From JASGCL01 sp965262775 (GTDB lineage Bacteria > Pseudomonadota > Alphaproteobacteria > JASGCL01): a stretch of DNA of 64,000 nucleotides. This document shows, in pieces, positions 40,282 to 49,899 of the stretch. The stretch lies in NCBI GenBank assembly GCA_965262775.1, contig CBDHFT010000001.1, forward strand, positions 372,001 through 436,000, written 5' to 3'. Both the position numbers and the translations under genes were made by a program. A model generated the notes under the pieces. That model had not been told where the DNA came from, did no database searches, and was given only the letters and a program-made list of their open reading frames with translations. Each line of letters begins with the position of its first letter. Within the stretch, counting starts at the first letter, position 1.

Positions 40282-42990
40282 ATGGCAAAAGAAAAACCAA
40301 TTTATTTTTTCCAAGAGGGCCGCGCCGAAGGCAAGGCCAGTGATAAAAATTTGCTAGGGGGCAAGGGGGCAAACTTAGCCGAAATGTGCAACCTTGGCTT
40401 GCCCGTCCCCCCTGGCTTCACCATCACGACCCAGGTTTGTAATAATTATTATAAAGATAACAAACGTTTGCCCGACAGTTTAAAAAAAGAAGTCAGGACC
40501 TATTTGGCGCGTTTAGAAAAAGCAACGGGCTTTGATTTTGGTTCCAGCGATAATCCCCTTTTGGTGTCGGTGCGTTCGGGGGCGCGCGTTTCGATGCCAG
40601 GGATGATGGACACCGTGTTGAATTTGGGGTTGAATGACCAATCGGTTTTGGGGTTAAAGAATAAAACGCGCGATGGCCGCTTCGCCTTTGATAGTTATCG
40701 CCGTTTCATTCAAATGTATGGCGAGGTGGTTTTGAATATTGCCGAAGAACATTTTGATAATATTGTGGAGGCTGCGCGCGCCATCAAAAATGTTCAATAT
40801 GATTCCGAATTAAAGGAAGAAGATTGGCAAAAAGTTATCGATGATTTCAAATCGGTGGTCAAAAAATACACGGGCCAAGATTTCCCGCAAAAACCCGAAG
40901 AACAATTGTGGGGGGCGATAGCCGCGGTGTTTGAAAGCTGGATGTCGCACCGCGCCCAGGTTTATCGCAAATTATACAATTATCCCGCCGATTGGGGCAC
41001 CGCGGTCAATGTGCAATCGATGGTGTTTGGTAACATGGGCGAAGATTGCGCAACGGGCGTTGCCTTTACCCGCGACCCGTCAACGGGCGAAAATATTTTT
41101 TATGGTGAATTTTTGGTCAATGCCCAGGGCGAAGATGTGGTGGCGGGTATTCGCACACCGCAAGCCCTAACGAAAAAGGCGCGTTTGCATCGCGGCGAAG
41201 AAAAACCATCGATGGAGGAAGCCATGCCCGCGGTTTACAAAGAATTATGCCGCATCCGCGACCTGTTGGAAAAACATTATCGCGATATGCAAGACATGGA
41301 ATTCACGGTGCAACGCGGCAAATTATTTATGTTGCAAACCCGTAATGGCAAACGGTCAACCGCGGCGGCATTAAAAATTGTTTGCGATTGGGTGAAGGAA
41401 GGACTCCTTACCAAGGAAGAAGCCTTGATGAAGATAGAGCCAAGCAGCCTTGACCAAGTCCTCCACCCTATTATCGACCCGCGTGCCGAAAAAACTACCT
41501 TTGCCAAGGGGTTGCCAGGCAGCCCAGGTGCGGCGTCGGGCCAATTGGTTTTCACCGCCGACGAGGCCTTGCAATGGGCGGAAGAGGGACGGCAAGTTAT
41601 GTTGGCGCGGGTGGAAACATCGCCCAAGGATGTGCATGGTATGAATGCCGCGGCGGGTATTATCACCGCGCGTGGTGGCATGACGTCGCATGCGGCGGTG
41701 GTGGCACGGGGTATGGGGCGGCCATGCGTGGTGGGGGCGTCTGAATTGCATATCGATGTCGAGCGCGGCATCATGACCGCCAAGGGCAAGGAATTAAAAA
41801 AGGGTGATTATGTAGCCATCGATGGCTCGAGCGGCGAAATTTTTGTTGGCAAGCTGACAACCATCGAACCCGCCATTGGGGGCGATTTTGGCACGGTGAT
41901 GGAATGGGCCGATGAGATACGCCATTTAAAAGTTCGCACCAACGCCGACACGCCCGACGATTGCAAAACGGCTTTGCGTTTTGGTGCCGAAGGTATTGGG
42001 TTATGCCGCACCGAACATATGTTTTTTGAACCCAGCCGTATCAAGGCGGTGCGCGAAATGATTTTGGCCGATTCGGAAGAAGAACGCAGGAAGGCCCTGG
42101 CGAAAATAGAACCCATGCAGCAAGAGGATTTCACTCATATCTTCACCATCATGGCGGGCATGCCCGTGACCATTCGATTGCTGGACCCGCCGTTGCATGA
42201 ATTTTTGCCAAAGGAAAGGGATGATTGCCAAGAATTGGCAGATAGTTTGGGCCTGTCGTTGGAGCGTATAGAAAAACGCGTGCTTGAATTGCACGAATCC
42301 AACCCGATGCTTGGCCATCGCGGTTGTCGTTTGCTTAATTCCTATCCCGAAATTTGCGAGATGCAGGCGAGGGCGATATTTTCCGCCGCGGCCCAGGTGA
42401 TGAAAGAAACCAAAAAAACAGTGGATTGCGAAGTCATGGTGCCGTTGGTGGGGCTGGGGCTGGAATTAACCAAATTGGCCGATATCATCGACCGTGAAGC
42501 CGACAAAGTCATGAAAGAACATGGCGTCACATTGCGTTATAAAATAGGAACGATGATTGAATTGCCACGCGCCGCGTTGATTGCTGGCGAAATTGCCAAA
42601 CGCGCCGAATTTTTTAGCTTCGGCACCAATGACCTAACCCAAACAACTTTCGGGTTGTCGCGCGATGATTCGGGTAATTTCTTGGAACATTATGAAAAAA
42701 AGGGGATTTTGGATAGGGATCCCTTCGCGACCCTGGACATTGTTGGCGTTGGTGAATTGATGAATATTGCGAAGGAACGCGGGCGCAAGGTGCGCAAAGA
42801 TTTGAAATTGGGTATTTGCGGCGAACATGGTGGCGACCCCGATTCCATTATTTTTTGCCATCAGATAGGTTTGGATTATGTTTCCTGTTCGCCCTATCGC
42901 GTGCCGATAGCACGCCTGACCGCGGCGCGGGCGGTGATTGCCGAAAAATTACAAAAAAAGATTGCGAAAAAAACTGGGGCAAAAAAATAA
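40282..42990 (+). CDS. ppdK: Pyruvate, phosphate dikinase
   Basis: A 902-residue PpdK, interconverting pyruvate, ATP and Pi with PEP, AMP and PPi. The N-terminal ATP-grasp part begins LLGGKGANLAEM and contains SVRSGARVSMPGMMDTVLN. The swivelling domain has the phosphorylated histidine in GGMTSHAAVVARGMGRP (near residue 470). The C-terminal TIM barrel includes EGIGLCRTEHMF, HRGCRL, FSFGTNDLTQTTFGLSRDD and CGEHGGDP with the catalytic cysteine. The length is typical. It has its own 250-base upstream region and no operon partner. It is a central anaplerotic or gluconeogenic enzyme. Confidence 0.97.
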   Translation: MAKEKPIYFFQEGRAEGKASDKNLLGGKGANLAEMCNLGLPVPPGFTITTQVCNNYYKDNKRLPDSLKKEVRTYLARLEKATGFDFGSSDNPLLVSVRSGARVSMPGMMDTVLNLGLNDQSVLGLKNKTRDGRFAFDSYRRFIQMYGEVVLNIAEEHFDNIVEAARAIKNVQYDSELKEEDWQKVIDDFKSVVKKYTGQDFPQKPEEQLWGAIAAVFESWMSHRAQVYRKLYNYPADWGTAVNVQSMVFGNMGEDCATGVAFTRDPSTGENIFYGEFLVNAQGEDVVAGIRTPQALTKKARLHRGEEKPSMEEAMPAVYKELCRIRDLLEKHYRDMQDMEFTVQRGKLFMLQTRNGKRSTAAALKIVCDWVKEGLLTKEEALMKIEPSSLDQVLHPIIDPRAEKTTFAKGLPGSPGAASGQLVFTADEALQWAEEGRQVMLARVETSPKDVHGMNAAAGIITARGGMTSHAAVVARGMGRPCVVGASELHIDVERGIMTAKGKELKKGDYVAIDGSSGEIFVGKLTTIEPAIGGDFGTVMEWADEIRHLKVRTNADTPDDCKTALRFGAEGIGLCRTEHMFFEPSRIKAVREMILADSEEERRKALAKIEPMQQEDFTHIFTIMAGMPVTIRLLDPPLHEFLPKERDDCQELADSLGLSLERIEKRVLELHESNPMLGHRGCRLLNSYPEICEMQARAIFSAAAQVMKETKKTVDCEVMVPLVGLGLELTKLADIIDREADKVMKEHGVTLRYKIGTMIELPRAALIAGEIAKRAEFFSFGTNDLTQTTFGLSRDDSGNFLEHYEKKGILDRDPFATLDIVGVGELMNIAKERGRKVRKDLKLGICGEHGGDPDSIIFCHQIGLDYVSCSPYRVPIARLTAARAVIAEKLQKKIAKKTGAKK

Positions 42991-43082
42991 ATTTAGCTGG
43001 TGCCAGGGCATTGGGTGATACTTAAGCTATCAAACAAAGGCGCTTATTGATATAGTAAGCAAAGCGTTTTTGAAAAAAGTTG

Positions 43083-44191
43083 ATGGTAGGTAAAAAAATT
43101 GAAACATTAAATATTTTGGTGACGGGTGGCGCGGGCTTCATCGGCAGTTGCTTCTTGCGCGATGTCTTAGCAAAAAAACAAGATATATTGCCCGTGGGGC
43201 GCGTGGTTAATTTGGATAAGTTAACCTACGCTGGCAATTTGGATAACCTGACCCCGATTGAAAATGACGAGCGTTATGTTTTTCACCACGGCGACATTGG
43301 CGATAAGAATTGGTAAGCCGTATTTTACAACAAGAAAGCGTTTCGGCGGTGGTGCATTTTGCCGCCGAAACCCATGTCGATAGGTCGATATTACATGCCG
43401 ATGATTTTCTGACCACCAACCTGTTGGGAACGGGGCGATTGTTGGAATCTTGTCATGGTTATTGGCGCGACTTGCCAGCTGACAAAAAAAATAACTTTCG
43501 TTTTTTGCATATTTCAACCGACGAAGTTTTTGGCTCCCTAACCATCAACGACAAACCATTCGATGAAGATAGCGCCTATCGCCCCAACAGCCCCTACGCC
43601 GCGTCAAAGGCAGGGGCCGACCATTTGGTGCGCAGTTATTACCACACCCATGGATTCCCCAGCGTCATTGTTAATTGCACCAACAATTATGGGCCTTATC
43701 AATTTCCTGAAAAATTTATTCCCATGATGATAACCCGCGCCCTAATGGGGGAAGACATGCCCGTTTATGGCAAGGGAGAAAATATTCGTGATTGGTTGTA
43801 TGTGCAAGACCATGTTCGCGCCCTGATGTTGGTGCTGGCCCAGCCGATAGAAAAAATAATAGGCCAAGTTTTCGGCGTTGGCGGTTTGGCTGAACGTGAT
43901 AATTTATCGGTTGCCAAATTGGTCGCCAAGTTGTTAGATAAGATGCAACCCAAAAAATCTAGCTACGCCCAGCAAATAAAATTTGTCGCCGACCGCCCAG
44001 GGCATGACGTGCGTTACGCCATGAATATTGCAAAAATAAAGCACCAGGTCGGCTTCGCCCCGCAACTAAATTTTGAGCAAGGCTTAAGCGAAGCCATTGC
44101 TTGGTATTTACAAAACCAAGCATGGACGTCGCGCGTTATGAATGGTGATTACCAATCATGGCTGGATAAAAACTATACACATAGGAAATAA
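43083..44191 (+). pseudogene. rmlB: dTDP-glucose 4,6-dehydratase, interrupted by a one-base frameshift
   Basis: Two frames together make one RmlB of about 370 residues. The first part (43083-43316) has the Rossmann LVTGGAGFIGSCFL and VNLDKLTYAGNLDNL; it stops right after GDIGDKNW. The second (from 43313) continues exactly where the family continues (VSRILQQESVSAVVHFAAET, HVDRSI) and holds STDEVFG, SPYAASKAG with the catalytic Tyr and Lys, and NNYGPYQFPEK. Joining TGG and GTA at 43311-43315 needs one extra G, so a single base is missing. This is either a real inactivating deletion or a sequence error. No slippery heptamer is visible, so programmed frameshifting is unlikely. The downstream rmlA-wecE genes are intact. 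Confidence 0.85.
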
Positions 44192-44212
44192 TAAAAAAAG
44201 GAAGCATGCGCT

Positions 44213-45103
44213 ATGACAAATAAAAAAAGAAAAGGCATTATTTTGGCGGGCGGGGCGGGCACGCGCCTCTACCCCATGACCCATGTTGTTTCAAAACAAT
44301 TGTTGCCGATTTATGATAAGCCGATGATATATTACCCGCTAAGTATTTTGATGTTGGCGGGGATTAGGGAATTGTTGGTTATCTCCACGCCCGAAGATAC
44401 CTTGCTTTTTCAACAATTGTTGGGCGATGGCAAACAATGGGGCATGGTGATTGATTACAAAATTCAAACCACGCCCAATGGCCTAGCCGAAGGATTAATA
44501 TTGGCCGAAGATTTTTTGGCGGGCGCGCCCAGCGCCCTTATCCTTGGTGATAATATTTTTTACGGCCATGATTTATCCGATATTTTGCAACGCGCCGACC
44601 GCCAAACCACGGGCGCGAGTATTTTTGCCTATCATGTCAATAACCCCGCGGCCTATGGCGTGGTTGAATTCAATGAGCAAAACAAAGTTATCAGCCTGGA
44701 AGAAAAGCCAAAAAACCCGCGTTCGAACTATGCGGTGACGGGGCTTTATTTTTATGACAACACGGCGAGCGCGCGTGCCAAGACCATCAAACCCTCGCCG
44801 CGCGGCGAATTGGAAATCACCGATCTGAATATTCATTATTTGCGCGATGGACAGTTAACGGTGGAGATATTAAGGCGCGGCCAAGCTTGGCTTGATACAG
44901 GAACACCCGATTCCTTGTTGGCGGCGGGGCAATTTGTCGCGACCATAGAAAACCGCCAGGGGTTAAAAATTTCTTGCCCCGAAGAAATTGCTTGGCGCAG
45001 CGGTTGGATAGACGATAATCAATTAGAAAAATTGGCGCGCGCCCTTGCAAAAAATCAATATGGGCAGTATCTTTTATACCTGCTAAAGAAAGATGTATCG
45101 TGA
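44213..45103 (+). CDS. rmlA: Glucose-1-phosphate thymidylyltransferase
   Basis: A 296-residue nucleotidyltransferase making dTDP-glucose. The N-terminal signature GIILAGGAGTRLYPMTHVVSK is followed by QLLPIYDKPMIYYPLS, ILGDNIFYGHDL with the metal-binding Asp, EEKPKNPRSNYAVTGLYFYD, RGELEITDLN and AWLDTGTPDSLL. The length is normal for RmlA/RfbA. It lies 21 bases after rmlB with an AAGGAAG ribosome site, and its stop overlaps the next start (TGATG). Together with rmlB it provides dTDP-4-keto-6-deoxyglucose. Confidence 0.97.
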   Translation: MTNKKRKGIILAGGAGTRLYPMTHVVSKQLLPIYDKPMIYYPLSILMLAGIRELLVISTPEDTLLFQQLLGDGKQWGMVIDYKIQTTPNGLAEGLILAEDFLAGAPSALILGDNIFYGHDLSDILQRADRQTTGASIFAYHVNNPAAYGVVEFNEQNKVISLEEKPKNPRSNYAVTGLYFYDNTASARAKTIKPSPRGELEITDLNIHYLRDGQLTVEILRRGQAWLDTGTPDSLLAAGQFVATIENRQGLKISCPEEIAWRSGWIDDNQLEKLARALAKNQYGQYLLYLLKKDVS

Positions 45104-46047
45104 TGGCAATAAAAAAAACCAACAAAGTTTTATCGGTGGTGGTGCCCGTTTATGAAAACGCGGGCAGCCTGCCCGCGTTGTTTCCTGCCTTGCTTGATGT
45201 GGAAAAAAAATTGCAAGCGATAGGCATGAAGTTGGAATTGATATTCGTCAACGATGGTTCCAAAGATAATTCGTTAGAAAAATTATTACAATTTAAAAAA
45301 TCGCGCGGCGCGACCAAGGTTATCAACCTAAGTCGAAACTTTGGCGAAATGTCGGCTATTAAGGAGGGAACAAAATTTGTGACGGGGGATTGTTTTTTAT
45401 CCATCGCCGCCGATTTGCAAGACCCACCGCATTTGATTGTTGATATGGCGCAATTATGGCTCAAGGGTGAAAAATATGTCATCGCGGTGCGAAAATCGCG
45501 CCAAGACCCATGGACCAGCAAATTGCTATCGCGGATCTATTATTGGCTGTTCCGTTGGTTGGTTATCAATGATTTTCCCAAGGGGGGGTTTAACATTGCC
45601 CTGTTGGATGGATTATTTTTGCCATTTTTTCAAAACAGCAGCAAAGGATTTTATCATTCGGTTTTTTCCTATTGGTTTGGTTTTGCCCCCGCGATTATTT
45701 ATTATGACCGCGTCAAACGCTCGGCGGGCAAATCAAAATGGACCCTGGCAAAAAAATTTGTAGCTTTCTTGGATGTTTTCCTTGGCTATTCGGCGAAGCC
45801 CATCAGGCTTATTTCGATTCTTGGGTTGCTGGTTTCCTTTTCAAGTTTTTGGTTTGGTATCTACACCGTGGTGGAAAGATTGTATGGCCCGCAAGTGGTG
45901 CCAGGCTATGCCTCGCTCTTTGCCATGCTCGCCTTTTTATTGGGGTTGGTGCTGTTGATGCTCGGCATTATCGGCGAATATATATGGCGGATATTTGATG
46001 AGGTTAACAAGCGCCCCTCCGCCGTGGTGCGCGATATTTTTGATTAA
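45103..46047 (+). CDS. Family 2 glycosyltransferase (DPM1/GtrB type)
   Basis: A 314-residue GT2 enzyme with two C-terminal membrane helices. The catalytic domain has VVVPVYENAGSLPALFPAL, LIFVNDGSKDNS (nucleotide-sugar Asp motif), NLSRNFGEMSAIKEG and AADLQDPP. The amphipathic RSAGKSKWTLAKK segment precedes two hydrophobic helices (about 235-255 and 270-295), as in polyprenyl-phosphate sugar transferases of the GtrB/ArnC/DPM1 kind. The acceptor is probably undecaprenyl phosphate. The ATG at 45103 overlaps the rmlA stop. It is in the dTDP-sugar cluster. Confidence 0.9.
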   Translation: MAIKKTNKVLSVVVPVYENAGSLPALFPALLDVEKKLQAIGMKLELIFVNDGSKDNSLEKLLQFKKSRGATKVINLSRNFGEMSAIKEGTKFVTGDCFLSIAADLQDPPHLIVDMAQLWLKGEKYVIAVRKSRQDPWTSKLLSRIYYWLFRWLVINDFPKGGFNIALLDGLFLPFFQNSSKGFYHSVFSYWFGFAPAIIYYDRVKRSAGKSKWTLAKKFVAFLDVFLGYSAKPIRLISILGLLVSFSSFWFGIYTVVERLYGPQVVPGYASLFAMLAFLLGLVLLMLGIIGEYIWRIFDEVNKRPSAVVRDIFD

Positions 46048-46124
46048 CATTTTTTATGTTTTGCTATTTTATTTTCATCCCGCGTCTCATCCCACGCCTC
46101 TATCAAGCTTAATAACATAACCTC

Positions 46125-47258
46125 ATGACCATAGCTTTCAATCGGCCGTTCTTAACCGAACAATGTTTGGCATATATCAAGCAAGCCCTCACCGCGGGGC
46201 ATTGGGCGGGCGATGGCGGTTTTACCAAAAAAAGTCAATTGTGGTTGGAACAAAATTTGGGCTGTCATAAAACCCTGCTTGTTCATTCTTGCACCGCCGC
46301 GCTGGAAATGGCGGCTTTGTTGATGGATACCCAAGCGGGGGATGAAATTATCATGCCGTCCTATACTTTTGTTTCGACCGCCAATAGTTTTGTGTTGCGC
46401 GGCGCGATGCCCGTTTTTGTCGATATTCGTGCCGATACCCAAAATATAAACGAAGGCTTGATAGAGGCCGCCATCACCAAAAAAACAAAAGCCATTTGTG
46501 TCGTGCATTACGCGGGCGTGGGTTGCGAAATGGATACAATATTGGCCATAGCAAAAAAACATAACTTGGTGGTGGTCGAGGATGCCGCCCAAGGCTTGAT
46601 GGCAAGTTATAATCAAAAACCATTGGGGGCACTTGGCGCGCTGGGCGCGGTTAGTTTTCATGAAACAAAAAATATAGCCTCGGGCGAGGGTGGGGCGTTA
46701 ATTATCAACGACCCGCGTTTTACCGAACGCGCCGAAATTATCCGCGAAAAGGGCACCGACCGCAGTCAATTTTACCGCGGCATGGTTGATAAATATACAT
46801 GGCGCGATGTTGGCTCGTCATTTTTACCATCCGACATATTGGCGGCGGTGTTATATAGCCAGCTGGAGGAGGCCAAAAAAATTACCGCCATGCGGTTGGC
46901 AATTTGGCAAAAATACCATGGTGCCTTTGCGGGGTTGGAGGAGCAAGGGCGGTTGCGCCGCCCCGTGGTGCCAAGCCAATGCCAACATAACGCCCATTTG
47001 TATTATGTTTTGTTGGCGCAAGATATCGACAGGGGGATGGTGATTGAAAAAATGAAGGCCGCGGGGATTCAAACGGCTTTTCATTACCTGCCGCTTCATA
47101 ACTCACCCGCGGGAAAAAAATATGGCCGCGTGGCGAGCGACATGACCAACACCGATAGGGCGGGGCAATATTTGTTAAGGTTGCCGTTATGGACGGGCAT
47201 GACGGCCGAGCAACAAGCTAGCGTCATCGACGTATTTTGCGCCAGCCTGGCGCGTTAA
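46125..47258 (+). CDS. wecE: dTDP-4-amino-4,6-dideoxygalactose transaminase
   Basis: A 377-residue DegT/DnrJ/EryC1-type PLP aminotransferase, closely resembling RffA/WecE. Strongly WecE-like stretches are GDGGFTKKSQLWLEQ, IIMPSYTFVSTANSFVLRGA, VDIRADTQNINEGLIEAAIT, EMDTILAIAKKHNLVVVEDA, and the PLP lysine K182 in SFHETKNIASGEGG, then IIREKGTDRSQFYRG. It converts dTDP-4-keto-6-deoxyglucose to dTDP-Fuc4N for surface glycans. The acetyltransferase partner (WecD) is not in view. It ends the rmlB-rmlA-GT2-wecE cluster, 77 bases after the glycosyltransferase. Confidence 0.93.
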   Translation: MTIAFNRPFLTEQCLAYIKQALTAGHWAGDGGFTKKSQLWLEQNLGCHKTLLVHSCTAALEMAALLMDTQAGDEIIMPSYTFVSTANSFVLRGAMPVFVDIRADTQNINEGLIEAAITKKTKAICVVHYAGVGCEMDTILAIAKKHNLVVVEDAAQGLMASYNQKPLGALGALGAVSFHETKNIASGEGGALIINDPRFTERAEIIREKGTDRSQFYRGMVDKYTWRDVGSSFLPSDILAAVLYSQLEEAKKITAMRLAIWQKYHGAFAGLEEQGRLRRPVVPSQCQHNAHLYYVLLAQDIDRGMVIEKMKAAGIQTAFHYLPLHNSPAGKKYGRVASDMTNTDRAGQYLLRLPLWTGMTAEQQASVIDVFCASLAR

Positions 47259-47271
47259 ATAATAGGCTTCA

Positions 47272-48057
47272 TTATAATTCGATGACTTGCCCGTCGTATA
47301 ATGGGGCGACATGCGGCGGGCAAAGGGCCGTGGTTTTTTCATGGTCAAGGAAAATACTTAAATGGGTCAGGTAGGCACGTTCGGGCTTAACCCGTTCTAT
47401 CCATGCCAGGGTGTTGCTTAGGTTGCTATGGCTGCCGTGGGGTTTTATTTGCAAGGCATCAACGATCCATAATTTGATTCCCGCCAGGCTGGCGAAGGCG
47501 GCATCGTCGAGTTTTGAAACATCGGTCGAGTAGGCAAAATCACCGATACGAAACCCAGTCGATATACTTACCCCATGTTGTTGTTGGAATGGTAGCACCG
47601 TGGTGTTGCCGACCAAAAACGGTTGTTGATGGGTGATGATATGCGGCGTCAACAAGGGCGGATAAAAATTGCGTGGCGACGAACCCGTTATTGCTTCGGT
47701 GGCGGGAAAAATATAATCAAATTTTTTTGATATTTTGTCGAAAGTTTCTTGGGTGAAGAAAGCGGGCATTGGTTTACCCGCTTGCAAAATGAATGGCCGC
47801 AGGTCGTCAATACCATGGCAATGGTCGGCGTGGTCGTGGGTAAAAAGCACGGCGGAAATATCGGTTATTTTTTCGCGCAGCAATTGGGAACGCAGGTCGG
47901 GGCTGGTATCGATAAGGATTTTATCCGCGCCATGTTCGATAAGGATGGAACAACGGGTGCGAATATTTTTTGGGTTATGGGGGTCGCAATCGCCAAAACC
48001 AAAAACAACATTGGGAATGCCCGAAGATGTGCCAGAACCTAAAACAGTGATTTTCAT
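47272..48057 (-). CDS. MBL-fold metallohydrolase, PhnP-like
   Basis: A 261-residue metallo-beta-lactamase-fold phosphodiesterase-like protein. The start ITVLGSGTSSGIPNV and the zinc motif FTHDHADHCHGIDDLRPF identify the PhnP/YcbX-like branch of this superfamily, which acts on cyclic phosphates or similar diesters. Later ligands fall in FAYSTDVSKL, VDALQIKPHGSHSN and YLTHLSIFLDH. No phn genes are adjacent, so the substrate is open. It is convergent with wecE, with only 13 bases between stops. Confidence 0.85.
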   Translation of the reverse strand: MKITVLGSGTSSGIPNVVFGFGDCDPHNPKNIRTRCSILIEHGADKILIDTSPDLRSQLLREKITDISAVLFTHDHADHCHGIDDLRPFILQAGKPMPAFFTQETFDKISKKFDYIFPATEAITGSSPRNFYPPLLTPHIITHQQPFLVGNTTVLPFQQQHGVSISTGFRIGDFAYSTDVSKLDDAAFASLAGIKLWIVDALQIKPHGSHSNLSNTLAWIERVKPERAYLTHLSIFLDHEKTTALCPPHVAPLYDGQVIEL

Positions 48058-48194
48058 AAGAAATACTATAACACCACCATGACAAAAATTATATATTCAT
48101 GCAAGGATGCTTTGGGCGCACCGATATAGTTCTAACCCACGGCGTGACACGGCATGGGGCGGGGAACCAAGAGCCATGTTGCCAAAATTGGGGT

Positions 48195-48269
48195 TGGTAG
48201 CGGATGAGGGATTTGAACCCCCGACCTTAGGATTATGATTCCCGCGCTCTACCACTGAGCTAATCCGCC
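48195..48269 (-). tRNA. tRNA-Met (CAT), CCA encoded
   Basis: A 75-base cloverleaf on the minus strand. The acceptor arms GGCGGAT/ATCCGCT pair apart from a terminal G-U, and there is a D arm with GCTCAGTGGTAGAGC, an anticodon loop ATCATAA giving CAT, a T arm GGTTCAAATCC and an encoded CCA end. The anticodon stem is weak at its outer pairs. An isoleucine CAU (lysidine) identity cannot be fully excluded, but the loop and stems fit elongator methionine better. Confidence 0.85.
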
Positions 48270-48427
48270 ATATATTTATTTGTTAAATAATATTACCCGC
48301 TATTGTTCTTATGAAAGGGTGGGTAAAAAGTCAAGCAAAACCCCATCAAGATAGGGGCGCAACTTGCTTAGAAAACTTAGCAAAAGTTCTTTAAGAGCAA
48401 AGGGCCATAGCCTGTAAAGATTCTATT

Positions 48428-49864
48428 TTAGCGAAGCAAAGTAATTTTTGACGTTAAGAAAAAAATATTTTTCTGTGGGATTAAATAGGCTTTGTTTGTA
48501 AAGGCGGGCGGCAAATAAGGGGGCAAAGAAGCATCGGCGGGTGATAGGGCCATTACCTGGGTAAAGTTCATGGTTTGCAAGTTATTAGGGAATAGAAACC
48601 TATCTGCTATTTGTTTGATTGAACTTGTGGAGGATAATAAAAGAAAGATAACCGTTATCGCTTGTAATAATTTTTTGCCCGTGATGAGAATTTGAGACAT
48701 GATAATAGCTAATATACAAAGGCTTACCGCGGTGGCGCGATAAAATTCAGTGCCCACCACGGGTATCGTCATTATAAATAATATTCCGCTGATGATAAAT
48801 AATAGAGGGAGGTTTAGCTGTCGTTGTTTTGCAGGGGTTATAAAATAATGGTAAAAAACGATGGCCATCGGTGTTGCCACATATAAAATAAAAAATTTTA
48901 ATGACAGGGCACTAATATGCAAAGAAAACAGCTTGCCGCTACCGCCCGAATGCAAATAAACCAAAATCGGCAAGACAAGAATGGCAAGGGATAGGATATT
49001 CTGCTTGTCCAGTATATATTTTACCAACTGTGATTTGGTAGGTTGCAGAAAAAGATGACGGCAAAAAATGATAATCATGAAAGGGAATAGTCCCACAAAA
49101 GAAAAAGGCGACCAAAATATCATTGCGGCAGTCAATAAGCCAAAATAAGAAATGATGGCGGGGGCGAATGGCTTGCGACTACTTTTTTTATTGATAATTG
49201 TTTGCCATAAGATTCCCAACCCTAGCCATGAGGGTAAGGTGTGTTGGGGCGCCCAAAAAAGCATACCAGCATGGGGGGAATATCGCATATCGCTGAAAAG
49301 AAAAAAAACCAAAGGCGCGATGATGAGCCACTGATATTTTATTTTTTCTGTAGGATAAAAACCGACAAGCATTTGAAAAAACAAAAACACCCCTAATGCT
49401 GTCCAGACACCCATTATTATTTGCGCGCCAACAATCGGAAATGTTTTTAACATAGCGGCAGGGACAAGGTAGTAGCCAAGGTAATAGCGCAACATAACAT
49501 CGCCCAAAGGATCGACCGTAGCCCGCAATAAAAAATTATTGTCAGCCAAAAAATTGACCACCGCATAATGTTTATACCAATCGGCCGTTTGCCCTGCGCC
49601 CCCACCAAAATAACCACCCAAGTAACACCATAAAAAAGACAAGAATAAGCTATAGGCTAGTTGCCAGGCTAAGGTTTTTTTCGATGATATTTTCCAATCG
49701 GTTTTAATTATTAATTGATAGCCTAAATAAATTATTAATAAGGCGGCGAATATAGCGATGCGCCAATTGACGAAGCAAATAAAAAATATTAATAATGGTG
49801 TCGCCAAATAAAATATAGCCAAGCTATTGGCAGGCGAAAATATTTTTTGAGTTTCTCGCCCCAT
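48428..49864 (-). CDS. Polytopic membrane protein, unknown function
   Basis: About 478 residues with roughly eleven hydrophobic segments. I place the start at the ATG at 49864 because the longer frame (to 49954) would overlap the preceding gene. The first periplasmic loop (GGGAGQTADWYKHYAVVNFL) is aromatic and acidic, as in GT-C glycosyltransferases that flip between lipid-linked sugars and acceptors, but no firm motif is seen. The C-terminal 60 residues are soluble. It has a similar build to the protein at 26.9-28.6 kb, though I see no clear sequence identity. Confidence 0.55.
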   Translation of the reverse strand: MGRETQKIFSPANSLAIFYLATPLLIFFICFVNWRIAIFAALLIIYLGYQLIIKTDWKISSKKTLAWQLAYSLFLSFLWCYLGGYFGGGAGQTADWYKHYAVVNFLADNNFLLRATVDPLGDVMLRYYLGYYLVPAAMLKTFPIVGAQIIMGVWTALGVFLFFQMLVGFYPTEKIKYQWLIIAPLVFFLFSDMRYSPHAGMLFWAPQHTLPSWLGLGILWQTIINKKSSRKPFAPAIISYFGLLTAAMIFWSPFSFVGLFPFMIIIFCRHLFLQPTKSQLVKYILDKQNILSLAILVLPILVYLHSGGSGKLFSLHISALSLKFFILYVATPMAIVFYHYFITPAKQRQLNLPLLFIISGILFIMTIPVVGTEFYRATAVSLCILAIIMSQILITGKKLLQAITVIFLLLSSTSSIKQIADRFLFPNNLQTMNFTQVMALSPADASLPPYLPPAFTNKAYLIPQKNIFFLTSKITLLR

Positions 49865-49899
49865 GTAATCAGTGGAAGATATTAAATATTTCAAAAAAT

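Noticed and set aside
43290..43330. Programmed ribosomal frameshift in rmlB
   Set aside because: No slippery heptamer or downstream structure is visible and RmlB is not known to use frameshifting; a one-base loss explains it.
48195..48269. tRNA-Met as a possible integration site
   Set aside because: No integrase, no duplicated tRNA 3' end and no island boundary are seen next to it; the same holds for tRNA-Leu at 56.5 kb.
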